DNA of 64,000 nucleotides from positions 4,986,289 through 5,050,288 of the forward strand of contig NC_031479.1 in NCBI RefSeq assembly GCF_000006565.2, in the 5' to 3' direction. The position numbers and the translations under genes are program-made. Under the pieces are notes generated by a model. It saw only the letters and a program-made list of their open reading frames with translations, ran no database searches and had not been told where the DNA came from. How positions within the stretch are numbered: position 1 is the stretch's first letter; each line of letters begins with the position of its first letter. Of the stretch, positions 49,701-62,241 are shown one piece after another. This DNA comes from Toxoplasma gondii ME49. Its lineage: Eukaryota; Apicomplexa; Conoidasida; Eucoccidiorida; Sarcocystidae.

Positions 49701-52700
49701 CTCTTTGAAGACTTCACGCGCGTCTACTCGCCTTTCTCGAGTTCTTCGCTCGCGGACGAAGAGACTTGGGTCCCCGCCGTGCTCGACCCGTGGCTAGCCA
49801 GGGGGCTGCTGCCCCCCGCCTCTGTGCTGCTCCTCCCGCGCATGAAGCCGACACGGTACATCGCTGTGGCCTCCAACTTCTTCACGGCCGGCGCCCAGAC
49901 GCTCAAGAACATGTTGGGGACCGAAAAGGCGCAGTCGGCAGATCCGGCGAACCGCGCAGGCGACGCGCAGGAGACGTGTGATGCCGAGAGCGAGGCGGCG
50001 GAAGGAGGTGGAGGCGACCGACAGGCGGAGACCGGTGCGGAGGCGAGTAGGGGCGAGGAACACAAGACAGAGGGGGAGACCGTCCAACCTGCGACCGTGC
50101 GGCTTCTCTGTCTCTGTCCCCTCGATGTGCTGACGCCGGGGACAGGGCATGTCGGCTCGAGTCGGGCCGACGGCGCGAAAGGCAGAGACACCGAGGCCTT
50201 CAGAGACGGCGAGGCGGCGTCCGGCGAGAGCGGCAGCGCGTTCAGTGCGAATGTCTCCATCCTGCCTCTCATCGCGCATTACCACCCACTGGACATCCAA
50301 GACGTCGCGCTCCTCGCAGCCAAAGACGACGACAGTCCAAGCGCGTCTGGCGACGGCGTCGCAGGTAGGACGAAGAACCGGAGCAGACAGTGAACACATG
50401 CAGTGGATATCTGCTTTGGCGATCAACTAGGGTCTCTCCCTCCCTTCTCTGTGAAAACAAAAGTCAACATGCTCCCACACACGGGAAAGGGGAGATCGAC
50501 GAGCCACAGCGAGAACGCAGGCAATCGATGTTGGCGGGCTGGGGCGTTTTCGCGCGTTTGTCACTTAACTCTGCGAATGAAGTAAAGGTCCGTTGACGAC
50601 GACGTGGACGCAGTTCGCCGTGCGGTTTTTGCAGGGTCTGCAGCGGCACTCCACTGTGGCGATGGAACCTCGGAAGCAAACGTAGCTTTGTGCCTGTTTT
50701 AACTTCACGGGGAAAATGTACATTCGTAAACAAATGCTTGTCATATAAGTAGAGTAGAAGATCTAGAATCTCCAGAAAGGGGCGATGGTTTTCCTTGTGC
50801 CTGTCCTTCTCTCTCCCTGATATGAGTGTTGCCTTGAAGGAAAAATTGCATGGTTTTCTGAGTCTGTGTTCCGGTTCTTCAAGGTCAAGAAACTGTGCAC
50901 TACAAGGATTTCTAGTCCCACCAATGTGAATTAAAAAGCAAACGAATGCTGTGCTAGAGTTTGCAGGTCAATCGAAATTTCTCTGTAAACGGCCTGGTCA
51001 CAGTCAGCGACAACGAGCTCCACGTGTGTATGCCTACAGTTCCATTTTATTGGAAACTTCTCCCCCTCGTCTCGCTGATTCGAGGTCACCGCAACTTGTG
51101 ATGCGCTTTGTTTCCCCTTCATTGTTTGTCTCAGCCCCCTTTTTGCTTTCTTTTACGCGCCTTCTTGGCCGTCCTCGTCTTTGCTTTGCTCTCAACACCT
51201 CGCTGCTGGTTGCATTCCTTGTCGCGATTCTGTTTTTAGCGGCTCTCTTGAGCGGGGCGGCAGCGACGATATCGGAACTCTCGGGCGTAGGGTCTGGTTC
51301 TTCTGCGGCTTCTTCCTCTTCCCCTCCACCTCCGACAGTTCGCGTTTTGAAGGAAATCATTGTCCAGAGAGACCCGCCTCTCGTGCTCGTTTTCAACCTC
51401 GTGGAGCAGGGCCGAAAGCTCTTTCGAGAGCTCTGCTACGCCTCCGACGCCCGGCATAGCTTCGACTCTGTTCCCTTCAAACGCCTCGACGAAGTCGGCT
51501 TCTCCTCGCCTTGTTCGCCGTCTCCTTGTCCGCCTTCTTCTGCTGTTCTTTGCTCGCCGTCGCCGGTGCTCTGCACGGGGGTGCCGGCTGCCTTTCCGCG
51601 CTCAGGGTGGCGAGGCCCTGTCTCCTTTTTTTCAGCGAAGGACGGTGCCCCGAAGCAGGAAACAGCAGACAGGGGGAAGGACAAGGTGGGCAAGACGCGA
51701 AGCGAACTGAGAGCAGCATGGCCGACGCTTGTGGTCGCGAGGAACCTCGACGCGGGGACGGACCAGGAGGTCTACGTCCCGACACGATTTCTCAGGGTAC
51801 GCCGCAGGCTCTCAGAATTCAATGCAGGAAGAAGAGACCGGAGAAGAGACTTCGGAGACACTAGAGAGACAGACGTTTGGGTTTGGAACAAAAGTCACTT
51901 GTCCGGCTGGTGTTCGACGCACCTCCGCCTCAAGGGACCATTCTCGGGATCAGGACAGGAGTCGAGACGGGCGGACTTCGCCAACAGAAAGCTCCAACTT
52001 AAAGCGCAAGATTCCTGTTTTGCTTGTACCCTGCCTTCTCCCCGCCTGTCGCTGTTCACCGTCCGCCTCGAACCTCTTCAGAGATACACTGACCTGTCGC
52101 TGGCTATCTTTGTCTACATTTGTTTTTCTGACCTACATCTTCAGCAGTCTGTAGCACCAGGTTTCCGTGCATGCATATGCGTATATTAGTAAGTTCGACT
52201 CTTCTGCCTGCATATCAATCTACGTCCAGCTGTAGTTGTAACTGTATCTGCCTCCTTCCGCCTGAATCTGTAGATCCACCAGTGGAGAAATCACCTGGGT
52301 CGGCGCATGCAGGATGACTCCTGTATCGTCCGCACTGGCATCTCTCACTCACTTTCCTTGTCCTCGTCGTCACCCTCCCTCTGTGTCTCTGTTGGTCGTG
52401 GCTCCAGCTCTCGTTCCCGATTCATTCCCTCCGTTTCCGCTCCTTCTGTGTCCGCCCTCAGGGCCTCGTTCCCTTTGCCCTGTTGGAGGACTACGAATTC
52501 TGGCAGCGGTTGAGCGACGGACGCATCTGCGGCTCGTCGCGACCGCGCTCGGCCTCTCGCGCCACGAGCGCCGTCGTCGCGCGCTCCGCCATCCACATTC
52601 ACCTGGTTCACACGCAAACGCGAGGCAAGTGTGTCGAGCTCTCTGACGCTTCTGCAATCGTTCAGAGAGTCGCCATCAAAACGCCAAAGAGAGGCCCCGG

Positions 52701-55700
52701 CGGCCTCGCTTCTTCTCTTGCTTCGCTTTCTTCTTCTACTCTCGCGTCTGCCTCTGTGTGTTCGTCCACCCCGTCGGTGGCTTCTGCTGCTTCGGCTCGC
52801 CGCGGTGAGGCGGAACGCGACGGCGAAGACGAAGTGAGGAGGCGAGACGGAGGTGCATGCGGAGAGGAGGACGACCCTCCCGAGGTCCACACTTTGTTCA
52901 ACCTTCAGTTGATTGACAAAGCCTGTCCTCTGTTCGACGTCGTCGAAAGTCTCAAAAGAGTCGAAGAACTGAGTCACATCCTCGTCTGGTCGACTGGAGG
53001 AGGTATCCAGCCCAAAGGACCGACAGACCTCGCTTCCCTCAGACAACCTCTCACCCTCGACCTCATCGAACTACCGAGGTGAGAAGCAAACATATGCTAC
53101 ACAACGACGCGAAACCATGCCTCACGCAAGCCAGCATGCGGAAAAACATAAAAACGAGTCTCATTCTCTACATATAAGTATACGCGTATATGTATCATAC
53201 ACACACACACACAGATAGAAGCATATATCCATATGCATCCATATATGCCCATATATGTCCATCTATATGCATATATATCGAAACACATCCATATATATAT
53301 CCATATGTATCCAAATATAAATATATATATATATATGTGAATGTATAAATATGAAGATCTATACCTATATATCCACAACATTCTTCAATGGAGCTCTTTA
53401 TGTTCCGTTCGAAGTGAGGCAGAATCCGCCGCCTATTTCTGTCTTACTCTGTGTGTGTGAGTCTCCATTGTCGCTGCCGCTCTCTCTCTCTGTGCGTTTC
53501 TCTCTGTCTCTCTGTATGCGTCCGTGTCTCTTTTTCTGTACCTTTCTCCATGTATCTCTCTAACTCTCTCTCTAACTCTCTGCTGCTCAGGACGCATCTT
53601 CGTTGTCGTGTCGCGGTCTCTCTTGTGGTACTTTGCGGGTGGGAAATGCGGCCGTCGCCGATCCGTTTTGTTTGCCCGCAGACTGGGTTTGACGTTTCGA
53701 GCACAGCGTCCGCCTGTTCGACCTTCTTCCCAAGCGAAGTCGGCTGCGGTGTCTCTTTGCACCAAGTACATGTGCGAGCAGCACAGCGGTCTGTTTCTGT
53801 CGACTGGAGAGATCTTGAAGTCTCCGTTGACGGCGCGGCTGATTCAGGGCCTGCCTCCGTCTCTGCTGCTCTCCAACGAAGAGGGAGACTTGTTTCTGCT
53901 TCTTGCCGCGACCGCCAAGCCGTATCGTGTCTTCCGCAAGTCCTGCCTGGCGGCGACTCTCGCCATGTCTCCTCCGGCTCGGGAAGAAGGCCCCTTCTCG
54001 GGCGACAGGCCAGGCGGCCTCTACTCCCCGACAGCCACGGCGGTCGACGCGAGAAGGAATGAAGAGAGACAAAAGGACAGAGGCGTCGCGAATCAGCTCG
54101 CTGCAGGCTCGAGCGCCGTCGGCCAAGCCGTCGCGGCCTTCATGCGCGGCGGGAAAGACGAACGCGAAGAAATCGAAAAAGGAAACATCCACAGTGCTCA
54201 CGAGGTAAATGGAGGAAACCGGGAGCTGACATACACCCGGCTAAACATGTCTTCAAAGATGGATACGATACTTCTACAATCCTGGCTGTATACATGCATG
54301 CTGGGCTTTCACAGCGACTCAGGATATCCCTCGAATACGTCGCAGTGGAGAGAGAGGATAGACATATTGACAGATAGATATAGATCGACCTTCAGGCAAA
54401 TAACCTGATATGCGGTTCTAATTCCCCGTGGGAAACATAGTCAACGAGTGGCAATAGATGCAGCTAGATAGATATAGATAGATTGATAGGAAGGTCGACA
54501 GATTGACAGCTGGATAGATGCATATAGATAGATATAGATAGATACATGAAGCGACGTAGATACAAACATAAATAAAGATAGACAGGAAGACAATGAGATA
54601 TAGAGAACAGGAGCGGGAGATATAGACCGAGAGGAACTTGAGCTTCTGTGTTAAAAAATGTTTACGTCGCCAAGTCGACCAGCCTAGACACACACGTTCG
54701 TTGTGGTGAGACGGTGGGATGACGAGTCGAGAGGGAAGGACACGAACAGAGACGCGAAAGAGGACTTTTTCGATCCGGCGAGGCGCCTGGAAAGATGCCG
54801 GGAAGCACCATTACCGCGTGGAAATCCAAGTATTTGCACATCGGGTTTACAGGTGAGTCGCCTTTCTCTTTTTTAATGGTGCTTTGCCCTTTCTTCGCTT
54901 GCACCCTGCAGCTGCTGGATCTCCTCGAGCCGTCGGTGGTTTTCGACTACTCCGATCCTCGTTGGCTATGCTCTCTGCGGGGTTCGCGTCACTATGTTTA
55001 CCCCATTCACTCTTCTCGCTCTTTTCTCTTCATCCCGACAGCGGCCGCAGGTCTGTATCTGCTTCTGCTTCGCTACCTCGCGCGTCAGTATGGCGAGGTT
55101 TGTCAACTCGTCGAGACCATTGTCTTTGCGGAAGACGCGGAGAAGACTTCTCTGGAGGAGCAGCAGATCTGGGCCTTGATCGGCCAGCTGCAGATCTACA
55201 GCCGAGACTTTCATCCCGACGCCCACGCCTGCCGAATCAAGATCTGGCTCGCGGCCTATCGCCAGGGCCTCACGGGCTCCGTCGCCCTTGGCGGGAAGGC
55301 CGACGGCGCCCTCCAGGGTGTCTCCTCGTTCGCGTCGCTGCCTCGCGGCGCGCAGACCCCGCCGGGCGAGGGCGGGGACTCTGGAAGAGACAGCAGAGAC
55401 AGTCGAAAACGCTCGGGAAAGAAGGTTGCCTCGAAGTCGGCGCCCTCTGCCTTGGCCCCCGCGGGCCTGCTCAGCGCTGGTCGCGACCACGACAGCTCTG
55501 CAGGCGGCTCAGGGCGACGGTCTGCCCCCCCCCCAAGTCGTTCTCGGCTTCCTGACAAGAAGCGGAAAGGGAAGCTGGCTTGGCTTCCCGCCTTCTCGTC
55601 GGGACGCAAGTCGACACTCGGCATTGCCTCGCGACTCCTGGACGGCGACACCGCCCCACTGGCCTCGGGTTTGGGCGACGCCCGAAGCGCGGCTGGGCCC

Positions 55701-58700
55701 CAAAACGAAGGACCCGGCGGAGGCTCCAGCCGGTCTGCAGGCCTCGAGTTTTCTTCTGCGTCCCAGTTTCGGTCCTTCTTTGCTTCGTGGGATATCTTCC
55801 AGGACCTGCTGTTGTACGTTCGGAAGGTGAGCTTTGTCTCTGCTGCCTGTCGCCTGGCTCTCGAGGAAGAACTGGAGCTTCTGCGCCTCTGCCCCGCCCA
55901 CCTCCAGGCGCTGCCCGAAGTCGGGAACCGCATCACCGTCCTCGCCGCGATGCTCGAGGGAAAGAGCCCGAAGCCCCGAGCTGTCTCGTCTCCCCCGACC
56001 GGACCGAAGGCGTCTCTGGAGCCCAAGCCTCGAAGCCGCGACCCCGGAGGCGTGGACGCCTCCAAAGTGGATCTGTCGTCTTCTCTCTCTCTCTCGGACC
56101 CGAGACTTGTGACTATTTCCGGTCTGGCGGTGCCCGCAGTGCCGCACATCGACGACTTTGACGCGGTCGAGGACGCGGGGTGTTTGGCTAGCGAGGACTC
56201 CTCGCTGTCGACATTCTTGGATGCATGCGCGAACTTTGTGTCGAATTTCGCCGTGCGGCGCGCGGACCAGGAAGACGCGCTCCAGGGCCCGGAGGCGCTC
56301 ACGTTTGTGGGAAAGTTGCTGGACAACGGCCTTCGCGTTTCTGACTTTCTCTTGCTCTACGAACTGCTCACGAATGCCTTTCCTCTGCGGGTCTTCTCTG
56401 GAGAGGCGCCGCATCTCTGGGGGGCACTGCTCACCCGTTATCTCCCTTCCTGGGATGTGAAGTCGAAGAACAAGAGTGTGGCGATTCTCCGCGTTTTGAT
56501 GGCGAATCCAGGTCTCGCCGCGAGCTTCCCTCATCTTCAAGAGAGCGATAAGAAGTCCAGACTACCGTCGCTGGGGCTCGTCTTCCGGACGCAGGAGCCG
56601 TTCCAAAAGCTGCTGAAGGAAATCCAGCAAACTCTCACGGACTTGAGTCGAGGCGGGCGACTCCGGCAGCCGCCGGTCCTGCCCCCCGGCCTCACGCGCC
56701 GAATCTCGAACGCAGTCGAGGCCTGGACGGCCGACGCGTGGCAGAACCGCGCGGCCTTGGCGCTTCGCGTCTTCGACTACTCGTGTGAGTCTCGCGCGCT
56801 CTTCCCGGTCGACGGAAAGAAGTACTCAGGAGTTTTCTCCGTCTTCGTCGAGCAGCAAAAGGTCCTCCAAGTCCCTGGCGCCGCGGACGCGAGACGGGGA
56901 GAGGAGAGAAGAGCAGACGAGCGCAGTGGTGTGTGCAGAAAGGACGAGAGTCGGGGGGGCGACTTGGCGCCCGACGGGCCAGGAACGCGGCGCCAGGAGA
57001 CAGGAGACACGCGGGACGGGAGGAAGGGCGCGGCGGAGGAGGCGAGGGACAGTCTGTCGGTTGAAGAGCTTCAACTCACGAAGCAGGCAATTGAGGCGTT
57101 CGCGTTGCAGCCGCTTGCAGGGATAGGACTCAGCAACTTTGTGGCTTGGGCAAGAGAAGAGACCCAAGAGACGGTTGGAGACCGCGAGGGGAAGGCTGCC
57201 GACGCGCTGCCTTTCGTCCTCGACCATCATCCCGCAGCTCAAACTCGCATCGGCCAAGCGACTCTCCAGAGACTCAGACACGAAGTCCGAACCTACGAAG
57301 AGCAAGTAAGGCAGGAGTAACAGACGCGGAGGGAGGTCTGCCCGCGTCAAGAGAGTCGATCGTGCTGGTATGCGTGCACAAGACAATCCATGTGCGCTTG
57401 GTGCGTAACGAGAAAAAGGCCTTTAAAAACACAAGTCATTCGTGCTTATAATTTCATCGATACCTTCAACTAAAGGGTTCTGAAATATATATATATATAT
57501 ATATAAATATATATATATACATGTATGTGTCTGTAACTGTGACTAGAGAGGTACACAGAGGGGTTGTGGTGTACGCCCTGAGAAGAGACATTTGTTGATT
57601 TCCGGACTTCGTGCTCTGTGAGAGTTGCGTCAATCACATGTCTGCCGTGGGCGCGTTTCTCTCTGGTTGTTCTTTTCGAGTTACGTGTACGTAGGCGTCT
57701 GTACATCTCTGTACGTATTTGTGCGTATCTCTCACTGGGCGCGCATGCATATTTGTACAGGATGTCGAGAGTGTGTGCGTCGCGTCACTGCGATGCGTTG
57801 CAGAGCAGTTTCGAAATCGCGCTGGTTCATGAAAAACGTATTCCCGAGCTGCCCAACGCGAGTGGTAAAAAGCCTGTCCTGAAGTCGATTAGGAGCGCGT
57901 ATTTTGAGAGACTCGTCAATCGGCATGTTGTCGCCGTCTCGCCATCGCCTCGCGCGGTGCCTGTTTTGCGTCGATTTCCGGTGTTTTTGTGTCTTTGGTC
58001 CCCAGGTTTCAAGACGTCTGCAGCCGATTCTGAAAGGCTTTTCCCGCGCGGAAGTGGGGGCGATGCTGCGGTCTTCGTCGGCGCTGGCGAAGGTCGTCGC
58101 GTTTCTCTCCTCACTTCGACAGAGGCTCTTTCAGGCGTTCCTCGCGGACGGACGGTTCGTCGACCGGTCGATTCGCCTCACGTCTGCAATCTGCAATTCT
58201 CTCCCGGACTTCGATCCTGCGCTCGTCCCGGAGAAGCGCGCTAAGACGGATAAGCGAGAGGAACAGGAGAAGAAGGACGAGGGGAAGACGCGAGAGGAGA
58301 CGGATTTCGCCGGGTCTGCAGAGCCTCCGACGACCTCCTTCGAGGCGCTGCTCTCCCAGGAGTCGCGCGCGGTTGTCTCCGGTTGCTTGACAGAGAAAAA
58401 CGAGAAGAAGCAAACGCGACTCGTCAGCCAGTGGCTCGCGGCTGAAGAGGCGAGGAGATCTCAGAAAGGTTCTTCAAAGGCCAAAGACAAGCAAAAGACG
58501 CTGACGCAACTCGAGTGGGCCTTCACTCTGGGAAAACTCGCAGGCACTGAACTCACGCTCTCCTTTGATTTCCTCGTCTCCCTCATGATGAGTCGAGACG
58601 CGGAACAGTACCTCCTCAAACTCAATCCGTTCCTTGACCCAGGTAAAGGGCGCGCGACTCTGTGCTTTTCGATACCGACGGGGATGTCCTGATTGTCTCC

Positions 58701-61700
58701 TTTTCATTTTAAGGTTTACAACTGTAGAGGTTTCACTTCACAATTCGTTAGATTCGGGGCGCTTTTCCCTGCGTGTCGCATTTGGTCACGAACAACCGTT
58801 GTCGAAACAGGAAATGCTTTCTCTCCCCAGTGTCACCCTGCAGGTCTCAGAATTGCACTACGAGCCTCGAGGCGAAAGCTGCAATCCGTCCATCTAATTT
58901 CAAAGTATAGATGTTCTCACATACGTGCGTACCTATTTGCATGTGTGTTTATATGAGCATATGTAAACTTGTGTATATGTCGGTGATGGACAGAGCAGTG
59001 AGCAGGCATGGATCCTGTTTGTGAGAGAAGTCCGGAGAGGGGGAACCGCACTCCTGGCTTCTCCTTTATTCAAAAACTTGGTAACTTTGCTCGATTCAAA
59101 ATGCATCTCCTGGCATCGATTTCTTCGCGCAACGCGGAATCCCCGAAGCGTCCTTTCTTCGATGTTTTTCAGAGATGCTCCAAGACGTCTTCAGTCTGGT
59201 GGGCGGCGTCTTGTTGGCTGTGAATCGTCGGGCGCAGGTCTGTCGTTGCCTGCGGGAGGTCGTCTCTCTCATGCGCCTCCTGAAGCAACACTCAACGGCG
59301 TTGCATGCGCCAGTTTCCAGCGACAAAGAAAAGCCTCATGGCCGACTTTCGAATCTCCTTCCGCGAGCCTTCCACCGCGAGACATCTGCGAACCGCGCGG
59401 CGGTTTCAGGGGCTCCTGGCGGGCGCGACTCGGCTGTCGTCCCCCAGGGGTCGAACGAGGACTGCGAGAAAGATCCGAGCCGCAGTGAACGGACAGAAGA
59501 ACGAGAAGACCTCGAACAAGCCATTCTTGCCATCCGCATGAGAGCTGTCAACTGTGCAGAGCAACTCGCAGCAAAACGACACTCGATGGAACTCCCCAAC
59601 TCCCATCCCTCTTCTTCTTCTTCTCCTTCTCCTCCTTCGCCTCCTCACTCTGCTTCCCTCGCTTCTTCTTCGGTTGTCATGGCTTCCTACGACCCTCGCT
59701 ATTTGGTGTTTGAGTTTGCGTACAACCTTTTGCTGCGTGCGTCTCAGGTGACGCTGTTGAGCCAGTTCCGGAAGCACGTCGCTGAGGGCCGTTCGCTCTG
59801 TCACCAGATGATTATGGGGGCGGGGAAAACCACAGTGATTTCTCCTCTGTTGGCGCTTCTGCTCGCCGACGGCTCGCGGCTCGTCGCGGAAGTGGTGCCT
59901 CTCAATCTTCTCGAGTTCACACGGTCTGTGCTGAGAGAGCGCTTCTCGGCGGTCATTCGCAAGGGGGTGCATACCTTCCACTTTTCGCGCTACGACCATG
60001 CCAGTCAGAGAATCTACCTGAAGCTTTTGCAAGCCAAGGAGACGGGGGCGATTGTTCTCTTTGACCCAACAACGCTGAAGAGCTTCTTCCTCAAAGCCAT
60101 TCACCTTCTCCACACGCTCGACCTCGCCTACCGCGCGCGCGAGTACGTCGAGGAAGTCGCGCGACTCTCCGAAATCGAGAAGGCTGTGCTCGCAGGACGC
60201 TCGCAGCTTCAGAAACTCCAAAGCAACTTTGCCAAGCTCCTTGGATTCCAGAAATCAGGTACTGAACTCCGTACACGCGGTCAGTGGGTCTGATGCCTGG
60301 TGAATTGAGTCCGTGTCACTTCTGAAGATCTAGTTCCTTTCAATGTCGAGAACTCTCTGACGCTCAATGACGACTCTACCTTCGAGCCTTTGCGTAGAGG
60401 ACCTATGGCAATGTGTGCAAGCAAACTCGCCTCAAATACACAGCTCGTTTATCCTGGCGAACGTGAGTCCGGCTCGAGGTTAAAGGTCAACGCTCACGGC
60501 TCTCAGTGACAATACGTCCCTGGGAAGATGACTCAAAAAACGGAGCAACGCGGTGATGAAGGCGAGGCTGTCCCTTGGAGAGAGCAAGACGAAATGGAAA
60601 ATCGCGATGTGAAGCCGTCGGGGTTTCCACGCAGCTCGGAGTCCCTCTTCATCAAATGCTTCAGTCAAAAATCTTCCATAGAGATGTCTACGTGCATGTA
60701 TAAACACAGTGGGTATGCAGTTGGAGAACGTGCTTGGTTTTGCTTTCTGTGTAAGGGTATGCATCCCCAGGTATAGCCACTCACATAAGACGCATGCACA
60801 AATCCCTGCATTTGTATACATGTCTGGATGGGTCGGGGGGGGGGGGCATGTGAGGGAGGTATCGCGCAGGTGATTCGTTCTGTGTAAAAGTATCTATTCA
60901 CTCGCAGGGCCTCCAAGGAGACAGCGCCACACACCCGGAGGGCGAAGAGGCTTTCTCTTGGGGCACTGTTTAGGAACGGCGGCGTCTTTGCATTCACCGA
61001 TGTGAGTGTGTGTGTGCGTTTCGAAATGTTTCGTCGTCTAATGTCTTCTTCTGTTTTACCTGCTGTGCTCTGTCGTCTTAGATGAAAAAGACTTCTACTT
61101 GGACGCCGCGTCGCTGTCTGTGCCAGAGCGTTTGAGTGAGCCAGAGCTGCGTCAGTGTCGTCGGGAGTTGGACTTCTCACTACGCATTATGCATCTGTTC
61201 TCGACTGGCATCTTGATGATTGACGAAGTCGACCTCATCCTCCACCCGCTGCGAAGCGAGCTTCACTGGCCAGTCGGCCGGAAACTGCCTCTGGACTTCA
61301 CGACAAAAGAAACGTCTCTTTTACCTCTTCCTGCTTGCCATCCTTCCTCTTCTCACCCTGCTCCCTCTTCCTCTTCTCTCTGTGCTTCTTCTCTCTCTTC
61401 GTCTTCTCTCTCTTCTTCTGCTCTCTCTTCGTCTCTGTACGGAGGGACAGGAGTGCGTGGCGGCGACGGAAATCAGGTCGCGGAGGCGTCGTATGCGGGC
61501 CGATGGGCAGACGGGAAGGGAGCGCATGCAGAGCAGGTCTCGCGAGATCCTCCGCTGGCGTTTCTGTTTCTCGAAGAAGACCGCGGAGCGGGGCTTCGGT
61601 GGAAGCTGCCGTGGCATCTGCTTGACGCTCTCTTCTTCTGCGAGGGCGACGCGAAAGGCCAGGGCCGCATGACGGTGCCTTTGACAAACAGTGGCGAAGC

Positions 61701-62208
61701 TTGGAAGCTTCTCCACCAAATTCGAGAGACAGTGCGGGCAGGCCTCGCGCAAAAAGCGGTCTTGAAAAATCCACACTTTGTTCTCCTCTCTGTCAAGTGG
61801 TACGAGGAACATCTCAAGCCCCTCCTCGCCAGATGGCTGCTCCTCGGCTTGACTGTCTTCTGGAAGTTCACCGGACTCTCAGACCAACAGGCTCTCCTCT
61901 ACATTGTACGTCAAACTCCACAAACACACGCAGCAAAGCGAGCTCCGAATGCGGAACTAGCATACAACAGTCTAAACATCTATGCATAGATAAATATATA
62001 TATATATATATACATATGTATGTAGCGAGTAAGAGATGGGTTTTGAGACCAGTGCAATTTCAGCGTGGGCCCGACGCAGGGGCTGTGGGCAGCAGGCCTG
62101 TATGTGCGCCAAGAGAAAGACCATGCGTAAGTCACCACGCCCTTAGGTCGGGAAGGATCCGCATCCTGAGTCACGACAAAGAGGCTGGATGCAATGCCTG
62201 TCATATAC

Positions 62209-62241
<33 letters not shown>

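Noticed and set aside
55256..56326. 356-codon minus-strand open frame
   Set aside because: It is antisense to exon 54912-57305, which has the HPDAHACR and LALEEELELL family blocks in the sense frame.
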